Source of the DNA: Flavihumibacter petaseus NBRC 106054 | Lineage (GTDB): Bacteria; Bacteroidota; Bacteroidia; Chitinophagales; Chitinophagaceae | Assembly: GCF_000974785.1 (NCBI RefSeq) | Contig: NZ_BBWV01000001.1 | Coordinates: 2,108,001 to 2,172,000, forward strand | DNA length: 64,000 bases | Direction: 5' to 3' | In this document: positions 9,001 to 17,310 of the stretch, piece by piece | Layout of the letters: each line of letters begins with the position of its first letter | Numbering within the stretch: the first letter of the stretch is position 1 | Position numbers and translations under genes: made by a program | The notes under the pieces: generated by a model | Told to the model about the DNA's origin: nothing | The model's database searches: none | Seen by the model: the letters and a program-made list of their open reading frames with translations, nothing else

Positions 9001-9311
9001 CCCACTTCCCTGTAATGCAGGCATGGCTGGCAGATAACAACTACGGATCTGGTCTCGATATCCCGCAAACGCAATACATGCTGAATGCAGCTTACCTGCG
9101 CGTTAAGAACCTGACGGTAGGATATTCTCTTCCCGAAGGCCTTACCCGGAAAATGCATGTGAACAGGCTGCGGTTCTTCTTCAGTGGTGAAAACCTGTAT
9201 GAATTCTCTTCGATCAAACAATACCTGGATCCTGAATCTGTGTCAGATGGATATGGTTGGGAATATCCTTACCAGCGGAAATTTTCCTTCGGTATAAACC
9301 TTGACTTCTAA
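6078..9311 (+). CDS. SusC/RagA family TonB-linked outer-membrane transporter
   Basis: 1077 residues with a signal peptide ending near VSGQ (residue 24). A carboxypeptidase-D regulatory-like domain (about 28-110) is followed by a TonB-box-like LEDVVVVGFATQKKKDLTGA (about 105-125), a plug domain with LNIRGFASIND and IDGIA, then a long beta-barrel ending in aromatic FSFGINLDF. No STN domain is present, in line with control by TetR rather than by ECF/FecR. Such proteins import oligomeric nutrients with a SusD lid. The next gene is the SusD partner. Downstream genes are two phosphoesterases and no glycosidase, which points to a phosphorylated substrate (inference). Confidence 0.95.
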   Translation: MRKMKLKLILWALLCLCGTVSVSGQELRKEVSGRILDSLGVPLSKASVTNLKSGTKVLSGNEGQFTIAVQAGETIEVSFVGYRTTRLADFTGGDIALKQELSSLEDVVVVGFATQKKKDLTGAIDHISGAKLAERPIANVFQGLQGVSPGLNITYNGGQPGSTPQLNIRGFASINDNNGSPLIIIDGIAATTDDLLRINAADISSISVLRDASSAAIYGARAAFGVILLTTKQGGKQRQSMSYNNYFAWSKRTVLPDPVTDPYIYMKVLETSTNNTPWDYVNYESWQYDWAKQRSDDPSSAPESMVNPNDPTKWAYMGNSNLNDYFFNKSSFSQYHTLSFSGAASTASKRPISYLLSADYTNENGLIAIARDDWKRYGLRGKLDFSPLSWLKISNNLNVYQLERNQPTYNVTDVYYTQPTDVVKNPDGTWGNNTAGFLASKLVDGGRNVQTRFGFQNILRGVATFLNGDLQVTADASFKRELWNYSTQYLPYNIGYGPNDVRAEGGTSSVAETNATVKQYVYDFYANYNKQLGDHAIKVTAGYNQEEYEWDPVYVSRANLISSSVPYIGLATGDMQVNTTAYEGYYSYAIRSLFGRINYAYKGRYILEANGRMDGSSRFPSTDRWGFFPSVSGAWIVSEENFWRPISPVISSLKVRASHGWLGNQSVAYYGYIQSLAVSQSSYLIDGTRPNVLGTAPSLQVDPNNYTWEKVGTSNIGFDLGVLDNKITAGFDYFVRNTTGMLAPSQELPAVLGTTAPRQNAADLQTKGWELSVAYTNTFRVASKPLTLNVKAILSDSKSKITKYDNQSKTFSAAFYEGQTLGEVWGLTNDGLFKNQDEINALDESAIVPWGALEIVPGWPKYVDYNKDNKIELGTSAMEPKDLKIIGNTSPRYRVGFNLNASWSNFDFSLFLQGVLKQDFYPHHYLYWGPYQQPYANVYPWNLDFYRGTAESDDERAHNSKSYNDAGLADANTNAHFPVMQAWLADNNYGSGLDIPQTQYMLNAAYLRVKNLTVGYSLPEGLTRKMHVNRLRFFFSGENLYEFSSIKQYLDPESVSDGYGWEYPYQRKFSFGINLDF

Positions 9312-9312
9312 A

Positions 9313-11127
9313 ATGCAACCAATGAGAAACATCACAATAGCCGCAATACTCATCGCAGGAACCTTTGCTTCCTGTAAAAAAGAATTCCTCGACAGGTATC
9401 CGCAGACGACGATCTCGCCGGAGGTCTTTTTCAAGACTGAAACGGATCTGTCTCTTTATGTAAACGGCCTGATGAGCCAGGCGGGTGCGGACAATTACCT
9501 GTCTGATCAGAGCAGCGACAACGTGGCGACCACGGGCAACGTGGAGATCAAGAACATGATGACCGGTGAGCCAAGTTCACAAACACTGACTGACGGATGG
9601 AGCTGGGGGCGCCTGAGAAATATCAATTATTTCCTGGAGAACTATGACCGGGCTAATGTGGCCCAGGATGTCAAAGACCACTATGCCGGTCTCGCGAGAT
9701 ATTATCGTGCTAATTTTTATCTCGGCATGGTTCAGCGGTATTCAGATGTACCGTGGTATGGCACAACCCTTAATCCTGACGATTCTGCTTCCCTGTACAT
9801 GGCTGCTACGCCAAGGGCGCAGGTAATGGACAGTGTAATGGCTGACCTGCTGTATGCCAGCAGTATGGTTCGGGAAGATGTGCCGTCCGGCACGCCGGAC
9901 AAATGGGCGGCGATGGCGATCTACGCCAGGGCAGCTTTGTACGAAGGTACCTACCGCAAATACCATCCCGAACTGAACCTGCAGAGCTCCGCAGATAAAT
10001 TTTTGGATACCGCCATTGCTGTTTCGGGAAGAATCATTGCATCCGGAAATTTTGAGATCCATTCTACCGGGAAACCCAATGCTGACTATGCTTCCCTGTT
10101 CAACAGCGGTAGCCTTTCAGGTAACCGCGAGGTGATCCTGAATACACCGTACGACCTTTCAGTGAGCGGTGCGCAAAGCTCCAACAGGAACGGCACTCTG
10201 TTCGGCGACTATGAGCAGTCTCCTTCGCGTGACCTGGTACAAACCTACCTGATGAAGGACGGTTCCCGCTTTACGGAGCAGCCCGGTTATCAGGAGTTCA
10301 TGTTCGTAAAAGAGTTTGAGAACCGCGATCCCCGGATGGCGCAGACCCTGGCTTATCCTGGTTTCAAAAGAGCGCAGGATGCGGCGCCCTATGTACAGCG
10401 ACTCAATAAAAACTTTACGGGGTATCACCAACTGAAAGGGTTCATCAACTCGACCGACAATATCGTGATCGGCAGTACCGATTTCCCGGCGATCCGCTAC
10501 GCGGAAGTGTTGCTGATCGCTGCTGAAGCGGCTGCTGAAAGAGGAACACTCACACAAGCTGACCTGGAGAATACGGTCAACCAGTTGAGAAATAGGGCGG
10601 GTATGCCGGGTCTTGACATGGGCATGGCCAATGCCAACCCTGACGCGGTACTGGCAGCTAAATATCCCAATGTGTCCGGTGCGAATAAGGGCGTGCTGCT
10701 GGAAATCCGCAGGGAACGCCGTGTTGAACTGGCGCTTGAAGGTTACCGTTATGATGACCTGATGCGCTGGGAAGGCGGACAGATCCTGACCGTAATCCCG
10801 GTAGGCATGTATTTCCCTGGACTGGGTCAGTATGACCTGACTGGTGATGCCATTGCCGATATCATCCTGGTGGATAAGGATGCGACGATTCCAACACGCG
10901 ATGAAGACAAGATCAAAAATTCACTGGGTGTCACCCTGGTGTATTATAAGGCCGGAAGCTTTGGCGAGAACGTTACCGTCTACCTGGAAAACGGGAATGA
11001 CGGTGGGGTGACCGTAACGGAAATCAGGCCCCGTGAGTTCATCGATCCCAAGTATTACTATCGCCCGATTCCTTACCTGCAAACACAATTGAATAAGAAC
11101 CTGAAACAGATATTCGGATGGGAATAA
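9313..11127 (+). CDS. RagB/SusD family surface lipoprotein
   Basis: 604 residues from the ATG at 9313, one base after the susC stop; the ATG at 9322 is also possible. The lipobox GTFASC-KK anchors it, and the start KKEFLDRYPQTTISPEVFFK is typical of SusD. The C-terminal LLEIRRERRVELALEGYRYD and LMRW segments are the conserved SusD end. It is the substrate-binding lid of the adjacent SusC. Its last bases overlap the start of the phosphoesterase gene (ATG at 11118), so all four genes appear to be translated from one message. Confidence 0.94.
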   Translation: MQPMRNITIAAILIAGTFASCKKEFLDRYPQTTISPEVFFKTETDLSLYVNGLMSQAGADNYLSDQSSDNVATTGNVEIKNMMTGEPSSQTLTDGWSWGRLRNINYFLENYDRANVAQDVKDHYAGLARYYRANFYLGMVQRYSDVPWYGTTLNPDDSASLYMAATPRAQVMDSVMADLLYASSMVREDVPSGTPDKWAAMAIYARAALYEGTYRKYHPELNLQSSADKFLDTAIAVSGRIIASGNFEIHSTGKPNADYASLFNSGSLSGNREVILNTPYDLSVSGAQSSNRNGTLFGDYEQSPSRDLVQTYLMKDGSRFTEQPGYQEFMFVKEFENRDPRMAQTLAYPGFKRAQDAAPYVQRLNKNFTGYHQLKGFINSTDNIVIGSTDFPAIRYAEVLLIAAEAAAERGTLTQADLENTVNQLRNRAGMPGLDMGMANANPDAVLAAKYPNVSGANKGVLLEIRRERRVELALEGYRYDDLMRWEGGQILTVIPVGMYFPGLGQYDLTGDAIADIILVDKDATIPTRDEDKIKNSLGVTLVYYKAGSFGENVTVYLENGNDGGVTVTEIRPREFIDPKYYYRPIPYLQTQLNKNLKQIFGWE

Positions 11128-12056
11128 AGAGACGTGAGCTGATTAAAACCGCTGCATTGCTGTCGGCGGGAATGGGTGCAGCGGCAAAAGTATTTTCGCA
11201 ACCGGAAAAACATGAACCTTCCACGGCAGCGAAAGACGACCGAAAAGATAAGCCCGTTTTTACCGTGGCCCACATCACTGATGTACACATTACAGATGGC
11301 AACGGTGTGCCGGAGCGGTTTAAGAAATGCCTGGGCCATATTGTGCAAACCCACCAGCCTGATTTTTTCCTGAACGGTGGCGACGCCGTAATGGATGTTT
11401 CCTATGACAATGTGCCCCGGGAGCAGGTGACAAGACTCTGGAAGACCTGGGATGACTGTATCCAGGGCGCTGTGCCCAAACATGAGATCTATTCCTGTAT
11501 CGGGAATCACGATTGCTGGTGGAAAGCGCCTTCAACCGACGATTCCATGTATGGCAAGGCTTATGCGGCATCCAGGCTGAAAATCCCTGCGCGGTATTAC
11601 AGCTTCACCAAGAAAAACTGGCACTTTGTTATTCTGGATGGCAACAACAAAGACATTTCGTTGGACGAAGAGCAGATGCTGTGGCTGAAGAAAGACCTGG
11701 CAGGCCTGCCTGCCGGTCACTTTGCAGTGGTGATGTCGCATTTCCCCATCCTGGGTATAACACCTATCCTGGTAGGCGGCGGTCATGCTGACAAGAAGGA
11801 GCTGAAAGACCTGTTCTACCAGCACCGCGACAAAGTGAGGATTTGTTTGTCCGGCCACAACCACCTGATGGATAATACCATTTACAACGATGTAAAGTAT
11901 TGCTGTAATGGGGCTGTGTCAGGATTCTGGTGGGGGAAAGGAGATGGCGAATCAAAGGGTAACGGTTTTTATCTCGAAACACCACCCGGTTATGCTATCC
12001 TTAAGTTGTATGCCGATGGCAGGGTAGACAACGACTATTACCCGCATGAATTTTAA
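11118..12056 (+). CDS. Tat-exported calcineurin-like metallophosphoesterase
   Basis: 312 residues. The N-terminus KRRELIKTAALLSAG is a Tat-type signal. Dimetal motifs appear in order: TDVH (54-57), NGGDAVMD (86-93), GNHD (119-122), MSHFP and SGHNH. Family members hydrolyse phosphomonoesters or phosphodiesters outside the cytoplasm. The ATG overlaps the end of susD by 10 bp, indicating translational coupling. With the next gene it makes a two-enzyme dephosphorylating set in a SusCD operon. The exact substrate (nucleotide, phospholipid head group or sugar phosphate) is not determinable. Confidence 0.92.
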   Translation: MGIKRRELIKTAALLSAGMGAAAKVFSQPEKHEPSTAAKDDRKDKPVFTVAHITDVHITDGNGVPERFKKCLGHIVQTHQPDFFLNGGDAVMDVSYDNVPREQVTRLWKTWDDCIQGAVPKHEIYSCIGNHDCWWKAPSTDDSMYGKAYAASRLKIPARYYSFTKKNWHFVILDGNNKDISLDEEQMLWLKKDLAGLPAGHFAVVMSHFPILGITPILVGGGHADKKELKDLFYQHRDKVRICLSGHNHLMDNTIYNDVKYCCNGAVSGFWWGKGDGESKGNGFYLETPPGYAILKLYADGRVDNDYYPHEF

Positions 12057-12065
12057 CCCAAAAGA

Positions 12066-13322
12066 ATGAAAACAGGAAGACAAATTAAAGCTGGATTTCC
12101 GCTGCTGGTCGCTGGCCTGCTGTTGTCGATGGCGGCGGCAGCGCAGAAAGTAGTATTCGTCATAGCCGACGGCATTCCGGCAGATGTGCTCGAGAATACC
12201 AACACGCCTAATATTGATAAGATCAAAGCCCAGGGGTCATATGTACGGGCGCATGTAGGCGGAGGAAGGGGGACCTACTCCCAGACGCCGACCATCTCTG
12301 CGGTAGGTTATAACAGCCTGATCACTGGCACCTGGGTCAACAAGCATAATGTATGGGACAATGATATCGCGGCACCCAATTACAGTTATCCGACGATTTT
12401 CAGGGTGTTCAAGGAGCAGTTCCCAGACAAGAAAACAGCCATCTTCAGCAGCTGGCTGGATAACCGCACCAAACTGGTAGGAGAAGGGATGGTCCAGACC
12501 AATAAGGTGAAAGTGGACATTCATGCCGATGGCTATGAGCTGGATACTGTTCAGTTCCCCAACCAGGGCACTGAACACCGGATGCATCGCATCGATGAGC
12601 AAGTGATTACGGAGGCTGAGGCTTCGATCCGCAGGGATGCGCCGGATCTTTCGTGGGTATACCTGGAATACACCGATGACATGGGACATGAATTTGGTGA
12701 TAGTCCCCAGCAGCGCGATGCCATCGAAAAGCTGGATCGCCAGATGGGAAAACTATGGGAAGCGATTAAATACCGCCAGCAGCATTTCAAAGAGCAGTGG
12801 CTAATCCTGATCACCACTGATCATGGGCGGACGGAAAAGGATGGGAGAGGCCATGGCGGACAATCAGACCGGCAGCGGTCCACCTGGATCGTGTCAAACC
12901 TAAAGCTCAATACCTACGCGGAGAATTTTAATCCGGGAATCGTGGACCTGATGCCAACTATCGCGGAGTATCTCAAAGTGAAGATGCCGGAGTCAGTGAG
13001 GCGGGAAGTGGACGGCGTTTCGCTGATCGGCAAGACGTCACTGGCCGATCCGGTAGTGAACCTGTTCCAGCGAAAGCTGGATATTACCTGGAAAACCATT
13101 ATTCCGGAAGGTGAAGTACAGGTCTGGATCAGCACCACCAATAATTACAAGACAGGCGGCCAGGATAAATATGAATTGGTGAAGACGGTAGCGGCTGCTC
13201 AACGCCATGTCACCCTCGATGTAAGTAAATATCCTTCTGACTTTTACAAGGTGTTGCTGGTGGGCAAATACAACCAGGTAAACCGTTGGGTAAAAGCGGA
13301 AGAAAAGAAATCAACACTGTAG
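12066..13322 (+). CDS. Alkaline phosphatase superfamily enzyme, phosphodiesterase/NPP type
   Basis: 418 residues with a signal peptide (cleavage near AAAQ, residue 27). Superfamily metal ligands are visible: FVIADG (31-36), the [14 protein letters not shown] segment (75-88) that should carry the Ser/Thr nucleophile, DDMGHEF (204-210), TTDHGR (250-255) and GHGG (262-265). The layout is that of type I phosphodiesterase/nucleotide pyrophosphatases. A C-terminal region of about 90 residues, after the catalytic domain, may be a beta domain. It ends the operon and is followed by a 21-bp tandem repeat and a strong terminator. It probably acts in the periplasm with the metallophosphoesterase. Confidence 0.9.
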   Translation: MKTGRQIKAGFPLLVAGLLLSMAAAAQKVVFVIADGIPADVLENTNTPNIDKIKAQGSYVRAHVGGGRGTYSQTPTISAVGYNSLITGTWVNKHNVWDNDIAAPNYSYPTIFRVFKEQFPDKKTAIFSSWLDNRTKLVGEGMVQTNKVKVDIHADGYELDTVQFPNQGTEHRMHRIDEQVITEAEASIRRDAPDLSWVYLEYTDDMGHEFGDSPQQRDAIEKLDRQMGKLWEAIKYRQQHFKEQWLILITTDHGRTEKDGRGHGGQSDRQRSTWIVSNLKLNTYAENFNPGIVDLMPTIAEYLKVKMPESVRREVDGVSLIGKTSLADPVVNLFQRKLDITWKTIIPEGEVQVWISTTNNYKTGGQDKYELVKTVAAAQRHVTLDVSKYPSDFYKVLLVGKYNQVNRWVKAEEKKSTL

Positions 13323-13360
13323 TTTCCCGTAGTAGTCTTGTAGTTTCCCGTAGTAGTCTT
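13319..13360. repeat. Exact 21-bp tandem duplication, two copies
   Basis: Positions 13319-13339 and 13340-13360 are identical. Each begins GTAGTTTCCCG and ends TAGTAGTCTT. The first copy contains the last bases of the phosphodiesterase gene, including its TAG stop. A fresh replication-slippage duplication is the simplest reading. Confidence 0.9.
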
Positions 13361-13370
13361 AATGTGAAAT

Positions 13371-13408
13371 AAAAATCTCCGCATGTATTTGCGGGGATTT
13401 TTTATTTT
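13371..13408. terminator. Bidirectional rho-independent terminator
   Basis: The stem AAATCTCCGCA / TGCGGGGATTT (one G-T pair) with a 6-nt loop is followed by TTTTATTTT on the plus strand. On the minus strand it is followed by TTTTTATTT. It separates the plus-strand phosphoesterase operon from the convergent lipoprotein gene at 13438. Confidence 0.8.
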
Positions 13409-13437
13409 AAGTAGTAAAGAAAAGGTGGCGGATTTGG

Positions 13438-14196
13438 CTAATCTTTGATCCGTTTCCAATCCCGGTCATACAATTCCCTGAGCTGTCTCTTGAAATCAGC
13501 CGTAAATACTTCTTGTGGCTCCATTCCCCTATTGAAGTCGACTTCAAAAGTGGTTACCTCTTCGTTCTCTTCAAACCTGGTATTCCTGTTAGTGTCTTTC
13601 CTGGCTGCAATGATTATTTTATTGACAGACGGGATAAATTTCCATTTCTGAATGTCATAGTTTGAAGGTGAAATCTGTTTGAAGTTCCTCCCTTCTTTAT
13701 CTGAGACAAAAAGGTAGGTTGGATCTTCGCTGGTTAGTTTTTTATCTTTGTTGTAGTCATCTGAAGTTACTGTGTAGAACAGGAATTTGTCTGATTTATT
13801 TATAGTGGTTCTATATGAAGTGTTGTAATCGCCACTGTTGTAGAATTCATAATCCCTGATCACTATTTTTTTATCACTCAACAGGTGATATTCATTCGTC
13901 CTGAGGTTGAGGAAGATCATATTCCAGCAACTGCTGACAGGTATTGATTTGTAATAAAGACCTCCTGATTCATCAGGAGACTCACCCATGGTTAGTGGCA
14001 ACATTAATATCCCGGAACTGTCAATTTCCGTAAAATTTTTTGTTTGAATATTCAGATAGTTCTTAGGGTTGTCGGAAATAGCGATGGAATCAGTCACAAT
14101 GCTATCAGCAGCCTCCCGGCTTTGCCGGTTACCGCTTCCATGACTGCAGGAAATCAATGTGATTACTGAGAAAAGACAAGCGAGGTGTCGAATCAT
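13438..14196 (-). CDS. Hypothetical lipoprotein
   Basis: 252 residues starting MIRHLACLFSVITLISCSHG, where LISC is a lipobox, so a lipoprotein. The body is mostly beta-strand-like and hydrophilic. DTNRNTRFEENEEV near residue 200 looks like a Ca-binding loop but is not diagnostic. I do not recognise a family. It converges on the phosphoesterase operon and lies 37 bp downstream of another unknown gene on the same strand. Confidence 0.75.
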   Translation of the reverse strand: MIRHLACLFSVITLISCSHGSGNRQSREAADSIVTDSIAISDNPKNYLNIQTKNFTEIDSSGILMLPLTMGESPDESGGLYYKSIPVSSCWNMIFLNLRTNEYHLLSDKKIVIRDYEFYNSGDYNTSYRTTINKSDKFLFYTVTSDDYNKDKKLTSEDPTYLFVSDKEGRNFKQISPSNYDIQKWKFIPSVNKIIIAARKDTNRNTRFEENEEVTTFEVDFNRGMEPQEVFTADFKRQLRELYDRDWKRIKD

Positions 14197-14233
14197 GGTT
14201 ATTTATTTAGGATTCTGCTTAACTCCTGTACCA

Positions 14234-14842
14234 TCATTGCCGCCAGGCCGCCAGGAACTGCCGCGGCCAGAATTTGTGCGGCACTACGACTGCCACCATC
14301 GGTGATTCGTTCAGGTATAAGATCGGCAACAGGGAGTTTGTTATGATTCTATCCGGCAAGTGTCTTCTTTGAAACAGTACTGTGGATACCCTGAGGTTCA
14401 GCCCATCCGTCAAGCGCTGTGGCACCTTTATGCCATAGGCCCTGGTAAGTTCGTTTTCGAGGTATTCTGCAAAATCTCTTTCCTCGTTATTGGTAAACTC
14501 CTTTGAATTGCCCTTCATTTGAAACAAGTTTCCAGCAATTGATTCGAAGCGATCTGCATCGAACTGTTCCGGGTCATCTCTCCAGATCAGCACCTCACCC
14601 GGACAATCAATTGTTCCTTCTGAAAACATCATGGAGTTTACCTGTATGATATGCCCCCACGAAAGCCTGCCCCTGGTAAACGTGTCTTTCCAGAGATATA
14701 CGCTATTGCTGATGGCATCATCTTGCCAATCCCATTGCGGAATGTCCTGTTTAAACCAGGTTAGCCTGTCGATGAGGTTAAAGCTTCTGGGTTCATTACC
14801 CAGTTTTGACCCGATATTTTTTAGTATTGACTGGAAATTCAT
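14234..14842 (-). CDS. Hypothetical cytoplasmic protein
   Basis: 202 residues with no signal peptide or membrane segment. It is rich in Trp and charged residues (LTWFKQDIPQWDWQDD near the start). The overall pattern is of a globular soluble protein. I recognise no domain. It is upstream of the lipoprotein gene at 13438 on the same strand, so the two may be one transcript. The roughly 214 bp to its right, before the XylR-like gene, hold nothing I can identify. Confidence 0.65.
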   Translation of the reverse strand: MNFQSILKNIGSKLGNEPRSFNLIDRLTWFKQDIPQWDWQDDAISNSVYLWKDTFTRGRLSWGHIIQVNSMMFSEGTIDCPGEVLIWRDDPEQFDADRFESIAGNLFQMKGNSKEFTNNEERDFAEYLENELTRAYGIKVPQRLTDGLNLRVSTVLFQRRHLPDRIITNSLLPILYLNESPMVAVVVPHKFWPRQFLAAWRQ

Positions 14843-15056
14843 TGGTTTGATGTAGAAGTTATGATGATTACCAGATCTTCCGCCACGGTTAGCTTAAAAG
14901 CTTCGCCCACCCCACTCACGGGCCCGGGAGGCCCTGAACAGAATAAGGTTTAGTAGAAATTAAGCGGATATAAGAATAATCATTTCTACCTGTTCCTGCA
15001 AGCGGGCATATCCTATAGAAGTTGTTAAAAAGCGTCTGATTTTAAAAGGAGATGTC

Positions 15057-16220
15057 TTATTTCCGGGGAAGATGCCGTTTCCGGTACTCGCCTGGCGTAC
15101 ATCCGTGGATCTGCTTGAACTGCCGGGAAATATTGTTGGTTAGCGTAAACCCCGCCTCAAGCGCGATCTCAGATATGCGTTTGTCCGTCTCCAGCAGCCG
15201 CTGGGAAAACCGCTGCATCCTGAGCTTGAAAATGTATTTATAGATGCTGGTTCCGGTTACTTCCAGGAACCGTTTCTCCAATGAACGTCTTGAGATCGGC
15301 ACCTGCTCCAGTACATCTCCCACATTGATGTCATTCTCCAGGTTTTTATGAATGAAATTGAGCACCGTGGCAATATGCTCATCGCTCGCAGCGGCAATAT
15401 CCGTCGACTGCCGGGTGACGATATAGGTTGGCATCACCATTACATTCTGCGGCTTTTTGACCTTTCCCTGGATCATCAGGTCCATCAGCCTGGCCGCCTC
15501 ATAACCGCCCTTTTCCGTATCCAGGTTTACGCTGGACAATGGCGGATCGGAGAGATTGCAGGTCATCTCGTCATTGTCCACACCCAATACGATCACGTCG
15601 TCGGGGATCCTGATGTTGTGATGCTTGCAGGCTTCGGTAATATGCTGCCCCCGCGCATCATCGCAGGCCATGATAGCGATGGGCTTCGGCAAAGACTGCA
15701 ACCACTTGCTCACTACCGAGGGCTTGTAAAACCACAAATCTGTAGTATGTAGTTCCTCATGCTCGAAGTTGTATACATCAAACCCCCGCTCATGCAGGTA
15801 GGCTTCGAACCCTTCCGCCCGCTCCCGCGACCACACGATGTTGCGGAACCCATAGAAGGCAAAGTGCTTGAATCCTTTTTTTACAAAATATTCCGCCCCC
15901 ATCCGACCGGCCTCATAATAGCCGCCGGTGATATTGGGAAACTCATCAAATCGTTCCTTGAAATCTTCCAGGATCAGGTGAATGCCTGACTCAGCGATTT
16001 TTTTTACATGCCGGTTGTTGTCCAGTTGACCGATAATCCCCTGGGCCCCCCATTCTTTTGCAAACTTGAGTATGCCTTTAATGCCGATTGCCTCGCGATA
16101 GTAGATGGGCATCCTGCAAAAAAGCGCCGGCCCATGTTCTTTGTAGTATTGAACAATCCCGGTCAGGAGGTCTTGTCCATATTTTTCGGAAATATCGAAT
16201 AGCAGGATGATCTTGTTCAT
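15057..16220 (-). CDS. XylR-type sugar-responsive regulator (LacI-like sensor plus AraC domain)
   Basis: 387 residues from the ATG at 16220 (MNKIILLFDISEKYGQDLLT). The frame is open to 16316, but that stretch overlaps the ROK gene. The N-terminal 280 residues are a periplasmic-binding-protein-like sugar sensor (IAIMACDDARGQHITEACK; VIVLGVDNDEMTCNLSDPPL). The C-terminal 100 residues are an AraC helix-turn-helix pair (VPISRRSLEKRFLEVTG; ISEIALEAGFTLTNNISRQF). E. coli XylR has this architecture. It follows a ROK kinase gene by 32 bp and is the probable regulator of the neighbouring SusCD locus, whose control regions share a 14-bp element with 21-bp direct-repeat spacing. Confidence 0.92.
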   Translation of the reverse strand: MNKIILLFDISEKYGQDLLTGIVQYYKEHGPALFCRMPIYYREAIGIKGILKFAKEWGAQGIIGQLDNNRHVKKIAESGIHLILEDFKERFDEFPNITGGYYEAGRMGAEYFVKKGFKHFAFYGFRNIVWSRERAEGFEAYLHERGFDVYNFEHEELHTTDLWFYKPSVVSKWLQSLPKPIAIMACDDARGQHITEACKHHNIRIPDDVIVLGVDNDEMTCNLSDPPLSSVNLDTEKGGYEAARLMDLMIQGKVKKPQNVMVMPTYIVTRQSTDIAAASDEHIATVLNFIHKNLENDINVGDVLEQVPISRRSLEKRFLEVTGTSIYKYIFKLRMQRFSQRLLETDKRISEIALEAGFTLTNNISRQFKQIHGCTPGEYRKRHLPRK

Positions 16221-16252
16221 AGCAGTCGTACTGGAACTGCCCAAACTTAATG

Positions 16253-17086
16253 CTATTTGTTGGAACCCACCAAAGCCGCAGCACCCACGATGGCAATATT
16301 CTCCAGGGAGGAGCAAAGGATTTTAACTTCGCTTAGTGTAGATTGAAAAAGGAAGTCCTTCATGCTGTCATACATTGCGTTCTCAAAAAAACGGAATGCA
16401 TTGGATAACCCGCCGCCTATAATAATCGCTTCGGGAGCATAGGTGTATAATACTATTTTCATGACTTCTCCCAGGTGACGGCCATAGGAAGCCCATTGTT
16501 CCAGGGCAGCTGCATCACCATTTACGGCAGACAGGTAAGCCTGATGGGCTGACGTACCAGGCCCTTCAAAATACATCCCGCTTCCATAATACTCCAGGTT
16601 TTTGTCAAGGTAAGGGATATAGCCGATCTCTCCGGCCCCACAGTAAAGGCCGGAATGCAGTTTGTTATCGATCACAATGGCTGCGCCAAGTCCCGTGCCG
16701 ATGCCAATGGTGACAAATGATTTGAATGGTGCCGCCTGCCCAAACATTTTTTCTCCCATCGCCAGGCAATTCACGTCATTGTTTACATAAACCGGCCGCC
16801 CAAAGCGGTCTTCGAGGATCTTTTTCAGCTCCACTTTTTTCCAGGAAGGAATATTCACCACATCGTATACGATACCCCGTTCCACATCCACTACTGACGG
16901 CACCCCGATTCCTATCCCTTCAATGTCATGCCGGCTCAGTGGTTCAATCACGGAAAATAATTGTTCCAGTGTATCATCCAGCGAAGTTTTATTGGAAAGT
17001 ACTGCCTGCTCTGTTTGCAGGATCCTGCCATTGTCTACCAGTCCCGCCCTTGCATTGGTGCCACCGAGATCAACTCCTATAATCAT
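16253..17086 (-). CDS. ROK family sugar kinase
   Basis: 277 residues. MIIGVDLGGTNARAGLVDNG is the phosphate-binding start, and GIGTGLGAAIVIDNK and IIIGGGLSNA complete the ATP-binding fold. The cysteine-rich zinc motif of many ROK proteins is not seen; the corresponding region reads YCGAGEIGYIPYLDKN. It should phosphorylate a hexose such as glucose, mannose or fructose after import, but the specificity is not readable. It is the first gene of a two-gene operon with the XylR-type regulator, divergent from susC at 17311. This gives a plausible loop of sugar, kinase and sensor. Confidence 0.9.
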   Translation of the reverse strand: MIIGVDLGGTNARAGLVDNGRILQTEQAVLSNKTSLDDTLEQLFSVIEPLSRHDIEGIGIGVPSVVDVERGIVYDVVNIPSWKKVELKKILEDRFGRPVYVNNDVNCLAMGEKMFGQAAPFKSFVTIGIGTGLGAAIVIDNKLHSGLYCGAGEIGYIPYLDKNLEYYGSGMYFEGPGTSAHQAYLSAVNGDAAALEQWASYGRHLGEVMKIVLYTYAPEAIIIGGGLSNAFRFFENAMYDSMKDFLFQSTLSEVKILCSSLENIAIVGAAALVGSNK

Positions 17087-17121
17087 AGCAACAAATCTAT
17101 TTCCGGCTCGTCATAATAAAA

Positions 17122-17256
17122 CAGTCATTTGCGCAGTATTTTCTTCTAATTGCGCAGGCGTGTTAACTTTCAGTTCATACGCATTATGAGGATTAATATA
17201 CGCATTTGCGCATTACTCAGATAAACAGTCCGTATACCTTTAGGCTGTATTGCGCA
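17122..17256. promoter_or_regulatory. Operator array: two pairs of direct repeats spaced 21 bp
   Basis: TTGCGCAG occurs at 17129 and 17150, and ATACGCATT at 17177 and 17198, each pair exactly 21 bp apart. The last copy expands to TACGCATTTGCGCA (17199-17212), which recurs with one change at 25941-25954. Another TTGCGCA is at 17250. AAACAGT is present at 17119 and 17223. Direct repeats two helical turns apart are the usual arrangement for AraC/XylR-family binding. The array lies between the divergent ROK-regulator and susC genes. The binding protein is inferred. Confidence 0.65.
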
Positions 17257-17310
17257 TCATTTTCAGCCATATTTACTGCCCAGGCAGTGTAACCGACTAA
17301 TTTGAGATTT

